Source: Paracoccus methylovorus (GTDB lineage: Bacteria > Pseudomonadota > Alphaproteobacteria > Rhodobacterales > Rhodobacteraceae). Taken from it: a stretch of DNA of 64,000 bases. Below the pieces are notes generated by a model. The model was not told the origin of the DNA. It did no database searches and was given only the letters and a program-made list of their open reading frames with translations. Positions within the stretch are counted from its first letter, which is position 1, and each line of letters opens with the position of its first letter. Location of the stretch: the NCBI RefSeq assembly GCF_016919705.1, contig NZ_CP070372.1:180196-244195 (forward strand), given 5' to 3'. Below are positions 43,096 to 51,347 of the stretch, one piece after another. Position numbers and translations under genes: made by a program.

Positions 43096-43847
43096 CACAG
43101 ACGGCAGACAAGGGCGTACCGGTGGCGCTGGTGACGGGCGCAGCCTACGGCATCGGCGCCGCATCTGCGGTTCAACTGGCGAAGGACGGGCATGATCTCG
43201 TGCTTTTTGACCTGAAGACCGAAATGCTGGACGAGACCGCCGCCGCCATCCGTGCTCTGGGCTGCCAGGTGGAATGCCTGACGATGGATTTGCGCGACGA
43301 TGCCAGTATCGAGGCCGGGATCGATGCCGCGTTGGCTACCTTTGGCCGCGTTGATGTGCTGGTGAACAACGCCGGCATCCCGATGCGCAAACCCGCGCTG
43401 GAGGTAACGCGCGAGGATTTCAACCTTGTGATGGATATCAACCTTGCGGGGACCTTCGTCATGTCGCGGATCTTCGGGGATCGGCTGATCGCGGCGGGTC
43501 GACCCGGGGTGATCGTCTCCATCGCCTCGACCCATGGTCTGCATGGGGTGCCCGAAAGCTCGACCTATGGCATCGCCAAGGCCGGTGTCGCCCATATGAC
43601 GCGGATGCTGGCAATCGAATGGGCCAAGCACAACATCCGGGTCAATGCGGTGGCGCCGGGCTCGACCGTGACGCCGACCCGAACCGGTCTGTCCGATCCG
43701 GCCAAGCGTGATGCACTGATGGCGCGCTTTCCGCTCAACCGCTTCGGTTCGCCCGAGGATACGGCCGAAGCCGTATCATATCTGGTCCGTGCCGGCTTCG
43801 TCACCGGCCACGTGCTGGTGGTCGATGGTGGCCTAACCGCGAAATAG
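43092..43847 (+). CDS. Short-chain dehydrogenase/reductase
   Basis: 251 residues with all classical SDR motifs: TGAAYGIG (~15-22), NNAG (92-95), catalytic Tyr159 and Lys163 in STYGIAKAG, and Ser in IVSIASTHG. It interconverts a secondary alcohol and ketone with NAD(P). LVLFDLK at the end of strand 2 has an acidic residue, favouring NAD. It overlaps the flavin reductase and precedes the racemase-like gene by 18 bases. Confidence 0.92.
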   Translation: MTQTADKGVPVALVTGAAYGIGAASAVQLAKDGHDLVLFDLKTEMLDETAAAIRALGCQVECLTMDLRDDASIEAGIDAALATFGRVDVLVNNAGIPMRKPALEVTREDFNLVMDINLAGTFVMSRIFGDRLIAAGRPGVIVSIASTHGLHGVPESSTYGIAKAGVAHMTRMLAIEWAKHNIRVNAVAPGSTVTPTRTGLSDPAKRDALMARFPLNRFGSPEDTAEAVSYLVRAGFVTGHVLVVDGGLTAK

Positions 43848-43865
43848 TACTGGGAAAACGGATCG

Positions 43866-44738
43866 ATGACCACTGATACCACTGCGCAATCGCGCTATCG
43901 TTTTCTGCTGATCCAAGGGTTCCGTCTGCCGTCGGACAGCCCGTATTTGCACCGCAAGCTGGACGGACCCAAGGAAACGACGGTGATGGATTACCCGCTT
44001 CTGGCACCAATGCTGGAGGGGGTCGCCTGGGATGTCCATGGCGGTGCACCCACCACGTACGGCAATTGGCCGGTCGAGAACCGACGGGAGTTCATGCATT
44101 CGGGTCTGGCCCGGCTGCCCATCGTCAAGGAAGCCTGCGAAAGCGGCAAATATAACGCCATCATCCTGTTGGGCGGCGGGGAGCCGGGCTTTCATGAGGC
44201 CACCGAGCTGGCGCGGCCCTACGGCATCCCCGTCTCCTCCTGCGCCTGGTCGCAGATGCATGTGGCGGCAATGCTGGGATCAAAATTCGGGGTGATCGAC
44301 TTGGCCGAAAGTCATTCCAGCTATTATTCCAACCTGATCCTGCAGCACCGGATGGAGGGCCGCTGCGCTTCGATCCGGCTGATCAATTTTCCCCATGACC
44401 GGCCCGGCTGCGTCTCGGGCCGCCCTTTGCACGAGGAACGTGCAAAGGCGCGATCCGGCGAACGGTCCGTCGCAGTGGACGAGGCGGTGGAACAGGCCGT
44501 TGCCGCAATTGAGGAAGATGGCGCCGAAGTGATTTTCATGAGCTGTTCTGGCCTGTTCTGGTTGCAGCCCTTCATACAGGCGCGGCTGGACGAAATGGGT
44601 TGGGAAGTGCCGGTCCTGCACGGTTACAAATGCGCGATCTCGACGGCCAAGGCGATGGTAGACATGGATGTGACGGCCAGCGGCCTGAAATATCCGGGCG
44701 ACCGGCCGAGGCGGTGGCGTCGGAAGAAGGTGGTTTGA
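43866..44738 (+). CDS. Asp/Glu/hydantoin racemase superfamily protein lacking the first Cys
   Basis: 290 residues. The fold text of the superfamily is present: an N-terminal FLLIQGF strand, YNAIILLGGGEPGFHEATEL where relatives carry the first catalytic Cys (as in C-x-D-P-G), and VIFMSCSGLFWLQPFI around Cys227, the second. At the first site this protein has Gly-Gly-Gly, so a two-base racemase or maleate isomerase mechanism seems impossible. Another Cys at 126 (SSCAWSQ) might substitute. It may be a decarboxylase or isomerase of an organic diacid. The aldehyde dehydrogenase follows after two bases. Confidence 0.65.
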   Translation: MTTDTTAQSRYRFLLIQGFRLPSDSPYLHRKLDGPKETTVMDYPLLAPMLEGVAWDVHGGAPTTYGNWPVENRREFMHSGLARLPIVKEACESGKYNAIILLGGGEPGFHEATELARPYGIPVSSCAWSQMHVAAMLGSKFGVIDLAESHSSYYSNLILQHRMEGRCASIRLINFPHDRPGCVSGRPLHEERAKARSGERSVAVDEAVEQAVAAIEEDGAEVIFMSCSGLFWLQPFIQARLDEMGWEVPVLHGYKCAISTAKAMVDMDVTASGLKYPGDRPRRWRRKKVV

Positions 44739-44740
44739 CG

Positions 44741-46168
44741 ATGGAGCGCCTTGGACAATTCTACATCGGCGGTGCCTGGATTGCCCCCACGGCAGGAGCG
44801 GGTGCCGCCGATGTGGTGAACCCCGCCACCGAAACCGCCTACGCCCGCGTCGCATTGGGCACCGCAGCGGATGTGGACAAGGCGGTTTCCGCCGCACGTG
44901 CCGCCTTTCCCGCCTTCGCTGTCACCTCTCTTGTCGAGCGCCGGTCCTTGATCGAGCGCATCCGCACGGGCTGCGTTGCCCGGACCGAGGATCTGGCCCG
45001 CGCCATATCCGAGGAAATGGGCGCGCCGCTGGATTTTGCACGCAACGTGCATGTGCCCGGCGGCATTTCTCATCTGACCGAGATCATGCGGGTATTGGAA
45101 GCCTATCCTTGGGAATATACTCAGGGCACCACCTTGATCACCAAGGAACCGATCGGTGTGGTTGGGCTTATCACGCCGTGGAATTGGCCCCTGAACCAGA
45201 CGCTTTGCAAGATTGCGCCGGCACTGGCAGCCGGTTGCACCATGGTTATGAAACCCAGCGAGCTTGCCCCCGTCAGCGCCATGATTCTGGCCGAGATCCT
45301 GCATGATGCCGGCACTCCGCCCGGCGTGTTCAATCTCGTGCAGGGCGATGGGCCGGGGGTAGGGACCGCTATTTCGGCGCATCCCGGCATCGACATGGTG
45401 TCCTTCACAGGCTCGACCCGCGCCGGTATTCAGGTGCAGAAGACTGCCGCAGATACCGTCAAACGCGTGACGCTGGAACTGGGCGGTAAAAGTGCAAATA
45501 TCCTGCTGCCCGATGTCGACCTGCCCAATGCCGTGGCCCAGGGTGTCGCCCGTTGTATGGCGAATGCCGGACAGTCCTGCAACGCACCGACACGGCTTCT
45601 GGTGCCGCAGGGCAGGTTGGAAGAAGTTCGCCAACTGGCCCGCGCCGCGGCAGAAGCCATCTTGATCGGCGATCCCGCCCAGCCGGTATCGTTGGGGCCG
45701 CTGGCCAATCGGGCGCAGTTCGAGAAGGTGCAGGCGATGATCGAACAGGCCATCGCCGAAGGGGCCGACGTGGTTGCCGGCGGTCCGGGCCGTCCGCCCG
45801 GACTGAATCGAGGGTATTACACGCGCCCTACCGTCCTGATCGCCGCGCCCGAGATGACTGTCGCCCGTGAAGAGGTGTTCGGCCCAGTATTGACCGTTCT
45901 GCCCTATGTCGATGAGGAGGATGCCATCCGCATCGCCGAGGACACGATCTACGGGCTTGCGGGCTATGTCGCAGCAACCGACACGGAAGAGGCACGTCGC
46001 GTCGCGCGGCGCATCAGGGCCGGCACGGTGCATGTGAACTATCCCGCCCGCGATCCGGGCGCGCCCTTCGGCGGGTTCAAGCAATCAGGCTTGGGTCGGG
46101 AGTGGGGCGTCTTCGGGCTCGAGGATTTCCTGGAGATCAAGGGCATTGTCGGCTACGGGGCGGCCTGA
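44741..46168 (+). CDS. NAD(P)-dependent aldehyde dehydrogenase
   Basis: 475 residues. The catalytic Cys280 is in ANAGQSCNAPTR, the general-base Glu246 in VTLELGGKS, the cofactor loop in SFTGSTRAG, and the oxyanion Asn in TPWNWP (~146-151). C-terminal GTVHVNYPARDPGAPFGGFK and QSGLGREWG are typical of class ALDH1/succinate-semialdehyde-like members. It oxidises an aldehyde, perhaps the product of the TPP enzyme or SDR upstream. ATG 44741 lies two bases after the preceding stop. Confidence 0.93.
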   Translation: MERLGQFYIGGAWIAPTAGAGAADVVNPATETAYARVALGTAADVDKAVSAARAAFPAFAVTSLVERRSLIERIRTGCVARTEDLARAISEEMGAPLDFARNVHVPGGISHLTEIMRVLEAYPWEYTQGTTLITKEPIGVVGLITPWNWPLNQTLCKIAPALAAGCTMVMKPSELAPVSAMILAEILHDAGTPPGVFNLVQGDGPGVGTAISAHPGIDMVSFTGSTRAGIQVQKTAADTVKRVTLELGGKSANILLPDVDLPNAVAQGVARCMANAGQSCNAPTRLLVPQGRLEEVRQLARAAAEAILIGDPAQPVSLGPLANRAQFEKVQAMIEQAIAEGADVVAGGPGRPPGLNRGYYTRPTVLIAAPEMTVAREEVFGPVLTVLPYVDEEDAIRIAEDTIYGLAGYVAATDTEEARRVARRIRAGTVHVNYPARDPGAPFGGFKQSGLGREWGVFGLEDFLEIKGIVGYGAA

Positions 46169-46170
46169 TC

Positions 46171-46491
46171 ATGCATCCAGCTCGCCTCGAAAAATCTGGA
46201 CCTTTGCGGGCTCTGCCCACCCGGAACCAAGCTCGTTGGATCTCAGGCGGGGTGATGGCGCAGACCTGGCGGTGGATGCAGCGGGCGGCGCTGGCCACGC
46301 GGATCGGCGGGGCCGTAGTTGACCGGGTGAAGCACTGCAGAGTGCTGCGCATCTGCCATGGCGCGACGACCTTGGCAGCGCCGTTCTTCTTCGTGTTCCA
46401 AATTACGGGCAGGCTATCGTCGGCCGCAACTCTCACGCGGGCTTTCCTCCGGGGCATTCCCCGCGGCCCGCAGGTGGGGGACGGAACATGA
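46171..46491 (+). CDS. Small hypothetical protein coupled to its neighbours
   Basis: 106 residues, ATG two bases after the aldehyde dehydrogenase stop and TGA overlapping the next start (ATGA). This tight packing argues for a real gene, but the residues (many Arg, His, Thr; TLAAPFFFVFQITGRL as the only hydrophobic stretch) match no family I recognise, and it has no ribosome site of its own. It may instead be a decayed gene kept open by chance. Confidence 0.35.
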   Translation: MHPARLEKSGPLRALPTRNQARWISGGVMAQTWRWMQRAALATRIGGAVVDRVKHCRVLRICHGATTLAAPFFFVFQITGRLSSAATLTRAFLRGIPRGPQVGDGT

Positions 46492-47312
46492 CCGGGCAAT
46501 CTGCTGTGCCGATAGGGCGCGGCGTGATCGGGATCGAGGCCGATCCGCCAGGCAAACCGGCGCTTCTTCTTGTGCATGGTTTCCTGTCCAGCGCCCGGCA
46601 CTGGGATCTGAACTTGGTGGGGTTACGCTCTCGCTACCGGTTGGTGCGGGCAGAGCTGCCCGGACATGGTCATACCCCGGGCTGCACTGACCCGCTCGCG
46701 CTTGCCCCCGAGGCGCTTGTAGCCGACCTGGAGACGGCACGGCAGGAGCTAGGCATCCCGCGCTGGCATATTTGCGGACAAAGCTTCGGCACCGGTCTTA
46801 CCCTGCGCTATGCCCTGCGCCATCCCGCCGCCGTCGGCGCGCAAGTCTGGACCAACGCCAGCCGCGCCTTGAGCACCGCGATCACGCCCGAGGTCCGGGC
46901 GGCCGATACTGCCCGATGCGAGGCGCTGGAGGCTGAGGGCGTCGAGGCGCTGCGGCGCGAACGGTTTCATCCGCGGCATGGCCGGCGCTTCCCGTCGCAG
47001 ATGCGCGATCTGCTGGGAGCCGAGGCGGATGGCTGCGACATCCCGACCGTAATCGCGATCATCCGCCACACGCTGCCGCAGCTTTCGGTACGCGACATCT
47101 TTGCCCGAACCACCGTGCCGACGTTGCTTGTCAATGGCCGGATGGAAAGCCGCTTCCAGCCGGTGCGCGCGCTGGCAGGTCAGTTGCTGCCCACCCTTAG
47201 GGTCGTCGATCTGCCGGGGGGGCATGCCATCAATATCGAGCAGCCCGATCTTTTCGACGATGCCGTGTTGGCCTTTCTCGCCCCTCACGACGCCCTGATC
47301 GGCGCCACCTGA
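46488..47312 (+). CDS. Alpha/beta hydrolase, second of the operon
   Basis: 274 residues. LLLVHGFLSSARHWDLN (oxyanion), AELPGHGHTPG, nucleophile Ser99 in ICGQSFGTGLTLRYAL, and a final His in LPGGHAINIEQPDLFDD. It is of the 3-oxoadipate enol-lactonase/MhpC type: cytosolic, acting on esters, lactones or vinylogous diketones. Together with the first hydrolase of the run it suggests two hydrolytic steps. The LigJ-like gene starts 33 bases later. Confidence 0.85.
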   Translation: MTGQSAVPIGRGVIGIEADPPGKPALLLVHGFLSSARHWDLNLVGLRSRYRLVRAELPGHGHTPGCTDPLALAPEALVADLETARQELGIPRWHICGQSFGTGLTLRYALRHPAAVGAQVWTNASRALSTAITPEVRAADTARCEALEAEGVEALRRERFHPRHGRRFPSQMRDLLGAEADGCDIPTVIAIIRHTLPQLSVRDIFARTTVPTLLVNGRMESRFQPVRALAGQLLPTLRVVDLPGGHAINIEQPDLFDDAVLAFLAPHDALIGAT

Positions 47313-47345
47313 CCGATGGCGCCTCCGCTTGCCGAAGGAGTTCCC

Positions 47346-48395
47346 ATGATTATCGACTGCCATGGCCATTACACGACGGCGCCGCCTGGTCTGAAAGAGT
47401 TTCGCGATCTGCAAATCCGGGCGCTGACAGACCCTGCGATAAACCCGTCGAAAGCGTCGGTAAGAATCTCGGATGATGAGATCCGCGATAGCCTGGAGGG
47501 CGCACAGTTGAGACTGATGCGCGACCGGGGCATCGACGTGACGATCTTCTCGCCGATCGCCGGGCAGATGGCACATCACATCGGAAACGCCGTCACCAGC
47601 CAGTTATGGTCCGAGGTCGCCAACGACCTTATCTATCGCGTGACGCAGCTTTACCCCGACAATTACATTGGCGTCTGCCAGTTGCCGCAATCGCCGCTGG
47701 TGCCGCCGAAATCGGTCATCCCGGAGTTGGAGCGCTGCATTGTCGAACTGGGCTTCATCGGCTGCAATTTGAACCCCGACCCCTCAGGCGGGCACTGGAA
47801 GGACCGGCCGCTCTACGACCGCATCTGGTACCCGCTTTACGAAAAGCTGGTCGAGCTGGATGTCCCGGCCATGATCCACGTCTCGGGGTCCTGCAACGAC
47901 TGCTTTCACCACACCGGGGCACATTACATCAACGGCGACACCACGGCCTTCATGCAGTTCATCCAGTCGGATCTGTTCAAGGATTTCCCCACGCTGAAAT
48001 TCATCATCCCGCATGGCGGTGGTGCGGCGCCCTATCACTGGGGCCGCTACCGGGGCCTTGCGCAGGACATGGGCAAGCCGCCGCTGGCCGAGCATCTGCT
48101 GAAAAACGTATTCTTCGACACTTGTGTGTATCATCTGCCCGGCATCAAGCTGCTGTTGGAGGTCGTGCCGACCGAGAACATCCTTTTTGCGACCGAGATG
48201 GTCGGTGCAGTCAAGGGCATCGACCCGGAAACCGGCTATCACTACGACGACACGAAGCGATACATCGATCAGGTCGATAGCCTGACCGAGACGCAGCGGG
48301 CCCTGATATTCGAGGACAACGCCCGCCGGGTCTATCCACGCATCAACCCCATCCTCGACCGTATTGTCGCCCGGAAAGAGATCGCGCATGGCTGA
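47346..48395 (+). CDS. Amidohydrolase-family 4-oxalomesaconate hydratase-like enzyme (LigJ type)
   Basis: 349 residues from ATG 47346 with GAAGGAG ahead. The zinc-binding HxH is at His6/His8 in IIDCHGHYT. Strongly family-specific text follows: LRLMRDRGIDVTIFSPIAGQ, MAHHIGN, ELGFIGCNLNPDPSGGHWKD, VPAMIHVSGSC, GDTTAFMQFIQSDLFKDFPT and FATEMVGAVKGIDPETGYHY. LigJ hydrates 4-oxalomesaconate to 4-carboxy-4-hydroxy-2-oxoadipate in protocatechuate 4,5-cleavage and gallate pathways. The ring-cleaving and earlier enzymes of that pathway are not in the window, so the substrate here may be a related tricarboxylate. Confidence 0.85.
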   Translation: MIIDCHGHYTTAPPGLKEFRDLQIRALTDPAINPSKASVRISDDEIRDSLEGAQLRLMRDRGIDVTIFSPIAGQMAHHIGNAVTSQLWSEVANDLIYRVTQLYPDNYIGVCQLPQSPLVPPKSVIPELERCIVELGFIGCNLNPDPSGGHWKDRPLYDRIWYPLYEKLVELDVPAMIHVSGSCNDCFHHTGAHYINGDTTAFMQFIQSDLFKDFPTLKFIIPHGGGAAPYHWGRYRGLAQDMGKPPLAEHLLKNVFFDTCVYHLPGIKLLLEVVPTENILFATEMVGAVKGIDPETGYHYDDTKRYIDQVDSLTETQRALIFEDNARRVYPRINPILDRIVARKEIAHG

Positions 48396-49251
48396 CATCC
48401 CCCGCTTGAACGGTATCACCCGCCAACTGGAAGCCGGCCGCCACGTGGTGATGTCTTTTGCCAAGGCCGAGCCGGAAGAGATGATCGTTTTCTCGACCTC
48501 GGATTATGACGGCATCATCATCGAGATGGAGCACAATGTCTGGGACGGCAAGGGGCTTCGCGACGGGCTGCAATATCTGCTGAACCGACGGCAGATAGCC
48601 CGGTCCGGCTCGGTCGCACCACAGGTCACACCAATCGTGCGCATTCCCCCCAATGGCGGCGAGATGAACCAGTGGATGGCCAAACAGGCGCTGGATCTGG
48701 GCGCCTATGGCATCGTCTGGCCGCATATCACCAGCGTCGAGGAGGCCTATAATGCGGTGGCGGCCTGCCGTTATCCCCGTCTGCCCGCGGCCATGCGATA
48801 TGAACCGCAAGGCATCCGTGGCGACGGGCCGCATTCGGCTTGCCGGTTCTGGGGACTGACCAATACGGAATACTATTCCCGGGCCGATGTCTGGCCGTAT
48901 GATCCGGCCGGCGAGCTTCTGGTTTTCCTGATGATCGAGGATGTGAAGGGCATCGCCAATCTGCCCGAGATATTGCGCGAAGTGCGGGGCATCAGCGGTA
49001 TCCTCATTGGCGAGGGAGACCTGAGCCAGGAACTGGGTCATCCGCGCCAATACGAGCACCCGGAGGTGCTGGAGAAGATGGCCGAGGTGCTGGCTGTTTG
49101 CAAGGAAGCCGGCGTACCGGTCGGCCACCCCCATGTAGAGCCTGACAACATCGAGCGGGTCATCTCTGAGGGCTACCGCATCCTGATTACCCCGCCCAAG
49201 CGCAGTTTTGGAAATCTTGACCGCGCATTGAAGCTGACAGGGCGAAAATAG
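48388..49251 (+). CDS. HpcH/HpaI-type aldolase (citrate-lyase superfamily)
   Basis: 287 residues, overlapping the hydratase by eight bases. The barrel shows YDGIIIEMEHNVWDGKGLRD, VTPIVRIPPNGGEMNQWMAK, AYGIVWPHITSVEEA, YEPQGIRGDGPHSACRF (HpcH-like loop), LLVFLMIEDVKGIANLPEIL with the metal Glu, and GILIGEGDLSQELGHPR with the Asp. Class II pyruvate aldolases of this family cleave 4-hydroxy-2-oxo acids into pyruvate and an aldehyde or oxo acid. Following a LigJ-like hydratase, it probably completes the path to central metabolites. Confidence 0.88.
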   Translation: MADIPRLNGITRQLEAGRHVVMSFAKAEPEEMIVFSTSDYDGIIIEMEHNVWDGKGLRDGLQYLLNRRQIARSGSVAPQVTPIVRIPPNGGEMNQWMAKQALDLGAYGIVWPHITSVEEAYNAVAACRYPRLPAAMRYEPQGIRGDGPHSACRFWGLTNTEYYSRADVWPYDPAGELLVFLMIEDVKGIANLPEILREVRGISGILIGEGDLSQELGHPRQYEHPEVLEKMAEVLAVCKEAGVPVGHPHVEPDNIERVISEGYRILITPPKRSFGNLDRALKLTGRK

Positions 49252-49257
49252 CGAATT

Positions 49258-49291
49258 GGCCGGCCCTGATCAGATCCGGGTCGGCCTGTTT
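49258..49291 (+). terminator. Probable terminator of the catabolic operon
   Basis: GGCCG (49258-49262) pairs with CGGCC (49282-49286), with additional pairing inside, followed by TGTTT. It begins seven bases after the aldolase stop. Confidence 0.45.
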
Positions 49292-49799
49292 CAACTCATG
49301 CGGTCGCGCAATCCGCGAGGATTTCGGAGTTGCCGGGCATACCCTTAAAAATGGTGCGAACTGCAGGGCTCTGGTGTCGGATCGCCATCCTCCGCGGCGC
49401 TGACGGCCGACGTCAACGGATGCTGTAGTGCCCTTCGGGGGTCCGGGCCGGTGCTGTCCCGCCGGCCGCCTAACACAGAACCACAGCGATTGCCTCGCGG
49501 AATGGTATCCTGCGCCAGAGTGCTGAATGGTGCAATCGGGACGGATCGGCTCCATTGCGCTACAAAAGAACTGGTGGTGCGGTTCAACGCGTCGGACCGC
49601 ATGCCGGTTCTATGACGACTTGTCGCCACCCTTGGCCCTCACAAACCTCGAACGGAATTCCGGATACGCCAGGTGGCCGCATTACTATCGTAGTTTGGGC
49701 CAAAATGGCAGGTCGTCCGCAGGGCGGCGGGAATGAGACGGCACGCCCAAGCGTATAGGGCGTGCGCTCATGTCATGCAGTCTTTTCCGGGAGAATGGA
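49292..49799. other. Gene-free stretch between convergent units
   Basis: About 500 bases between the aldolase and the stop of the minus-strand M24 gene. Short frames exist on both strands without starts or motifs that support them. A stem-loop at 49741-49765 lies near the M24 gene end. The rest shows nothing recognisable. Confidence 0.4.
49741..49765 (-). terminator. Stem-loop downstream of the M24 gene
   Basis: GCACGCCC (49741-49748) pairs perfectly with GGGCGTGC (49758-49765) over a nine-base loop, 35 bases past the M24 stop on its strand. No T-run, so factor-independent termination is uncertain. Confidence 0.45.
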
Positions 49800-50957
49800 T
49801 CAGATCAACTTATGAGGCGTGGTGCTCAGCAGCTCGAGCCCATCTTCCTTGACCAGAATGTTGTTCTCGAAGCGGAACGAGAAGGTATCGGTCCGCACCG
49901 AGGGCTGGAACGACAGCACCATGTTCGGCTGGATGATCGTTTCGCGGTGTGTCGGATGGGGGAAGTCGTGGAACGGGCCCAGACCCACGCCATGAATCGC
50001 AAATTGCTGGCAGGGAAACTTGGCCTTGTTCGCAGGATAGCCACGGTCGATCATGAAGGCGCGGATATGGTCGAAGATGTCGGCAAAGGACATGCCTGCC
50101 TTCAACGTCCGCATGAACTCATCATGAGTATCGTAGCAATCCTGGGCAATCTTGACATATTCGTCCTTCGGCTGGCCGATGCACCAGGTGCGGGCGATGT
50201 CGAAGCCATAGCCGTGATAGAGGCCGCCCAGGTCTATGGTGACCAGATCACCAACCTCGATCTCCTTCCACTCTGCTGCGAAGGCGCGATAATTGGCGGT
50301 GCGGATACCGGATTGGCACATGGTTTCAACCTCGCGCATGGCACCGAGACGCTTCATCTCGATTTCCATGGCGAACTGGACTTCCATCTCGGTCACGCCA
50401 GGTTGGGCAGCCTTTATGGCGACGTCGATGGCGGAATGTCCGATTTCTACCGCTTTACGGATCAGTGCGATCTCGGCCTCGTCCTTGACCGAGCGCGCGA
50501 TGAACAGGAGATCGCCGGCAGGTTTCAAGGTGGCGCCGGGCAGCGCCTCGGTCAGGCGTTTCAGGGTGACAGCGGTGCACGTGGTCTCTTCATAGCCGAT
50601 ATTGCCGTTCGACAGGCCGCGCTCGGCCAGAACCTTGGCCACGCCGTCGGCTGGACTGGAGGCATAGCCCGTGTCGTTCACCCGCACGTCCTTGATCCAG
50701 GTGCCTTCGCGGATCGCGTTCATGGTGATGAAGGCGGCCATGAAGACCGGATCGCTGTCCTTAAACAGCAGAAGGGGCGCCTCGGTGATGTGGGTATGCG
50801 ATAGCGGATACCACGGCATGTGCTGGTAATGGCCGCCATAATAATACTGGTTGGTCCAGTTATGGACGATAATTGCGTCAAGCTGCTGGTCCTCCATGAC
50901 CGTTCGCAGCGTGTCGAGCCGCTTGGCATAGTCGAATTCGGTGCCAAAGATGTTCAT
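49800..50957 (-). CDS. M24-family (creatinase/Xaa-Pro peptidase-like) hydrolase with an altered metal site
   Basis: 385 residues from ATG 50957. The N-terminal creatinase-like domain (to ~150) precedes the pita-bread domain. Of the five metal ligands, four are visible: Asp242 (VTIDLGG), Asp253 (GFDIARTW), His322 (AIHGVGLG) and Glu364 (FRFENNILV). The fourth, normally Glu in a G-M-V-x-T-x-E-P motif, is Gln351 (VLSFQPSV). Metal-independent members such as creatinase hydrolyse C-N bonds without the full site, so an amidinohydrolase- or amidase-like activity is possible. It is divergent from the decarboxylase-like gene, with 390 bases between starts. Confidence 0.82.
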   Translation of the reverse strand: MNIFGTEFDYAKRLDTLRTVMEDQQLDAIIVHNWTNQYYYGGHYQHMPWYPLSHTHITEAPLLLFKDSDPVFMAAFITMNAIREGTWIKDVRVNDTGYASSPADGVAKVLAERGLSNGNIGYEETTCTAVTLKRLTEALPGATLKPAGDLLFIARSVKDEAEIALIRKAVEIGHSAIDVAIKAAQPGVTEMEVQFAMEIEMKRLGAMREVETMCQSGIRTANYRAFAAEWKEIEVGDLVTIDLGGLYHGYGFDIARTWCIGQPKDEYVKIAQDCYDTHDEFMRTLKAGMSFADIFDHIRAFMIDRGYPANKAKFPCQQFAIHGVGLGPFHDFPHPTHRETIIQPNMVLSFQPSVRTDTFSFRFENNILVKEDGLELLSTTPHKLI

Positions 50958-51347
50958 CTGTCTTGCCTTTCTTCCTGATCGCAGGGGCGATCCCACACTT
51001 TGCCGCCCGGCCGAGACCGAGGGCGGCATTCTCCCTGGCAGCCGTGGCCCGCCGTGGCGGGACTGGACCAGATCCTGAAGGCGCATCATCCGGCCGACGA
51101 CAAACGGTGGGGCGGTGATCCTGCGCGAGAACGGCGCCAGTGCCACTGTCCGGACCGGGCTTCTGGTCGCCTTCATCTTGGCCAGACGCTATGAAAAGTC
51201 GCGCGCAGGATTAAGCCCACAATTGCGCAGTAAGCATGTGCGAAAAATTCCGAAATAGATTCCCTGTTTCGTCGTATTTGTGAGGGAACGGTGGGCCAAG
51301 GGGCTGCGCCGCAGTTTTTTATGAAAATCGACGCGGGAGGAAAAACC
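50958..51347. promoter_or_regulatory. Divergent promoter region between the M24 and decarboxylase-like genes
   Basis: 390 bases without a gene. It must carry promoters for both directions; the segment near 51230-51290 (AATTCCGAAATAGATTCCCTG) is AT-richer. No clear operator was recognised. Confidence 0.35.

Noticed and set aside
47346..49251. Complete protocatechuate 4,5-cleavage pathway
   Set aside because: No LigAB-type dioxygenase, LigC dehydrogenase, LigI or LigK homologue is visible; only the LigJ-like step and a different type of aldolase are present.
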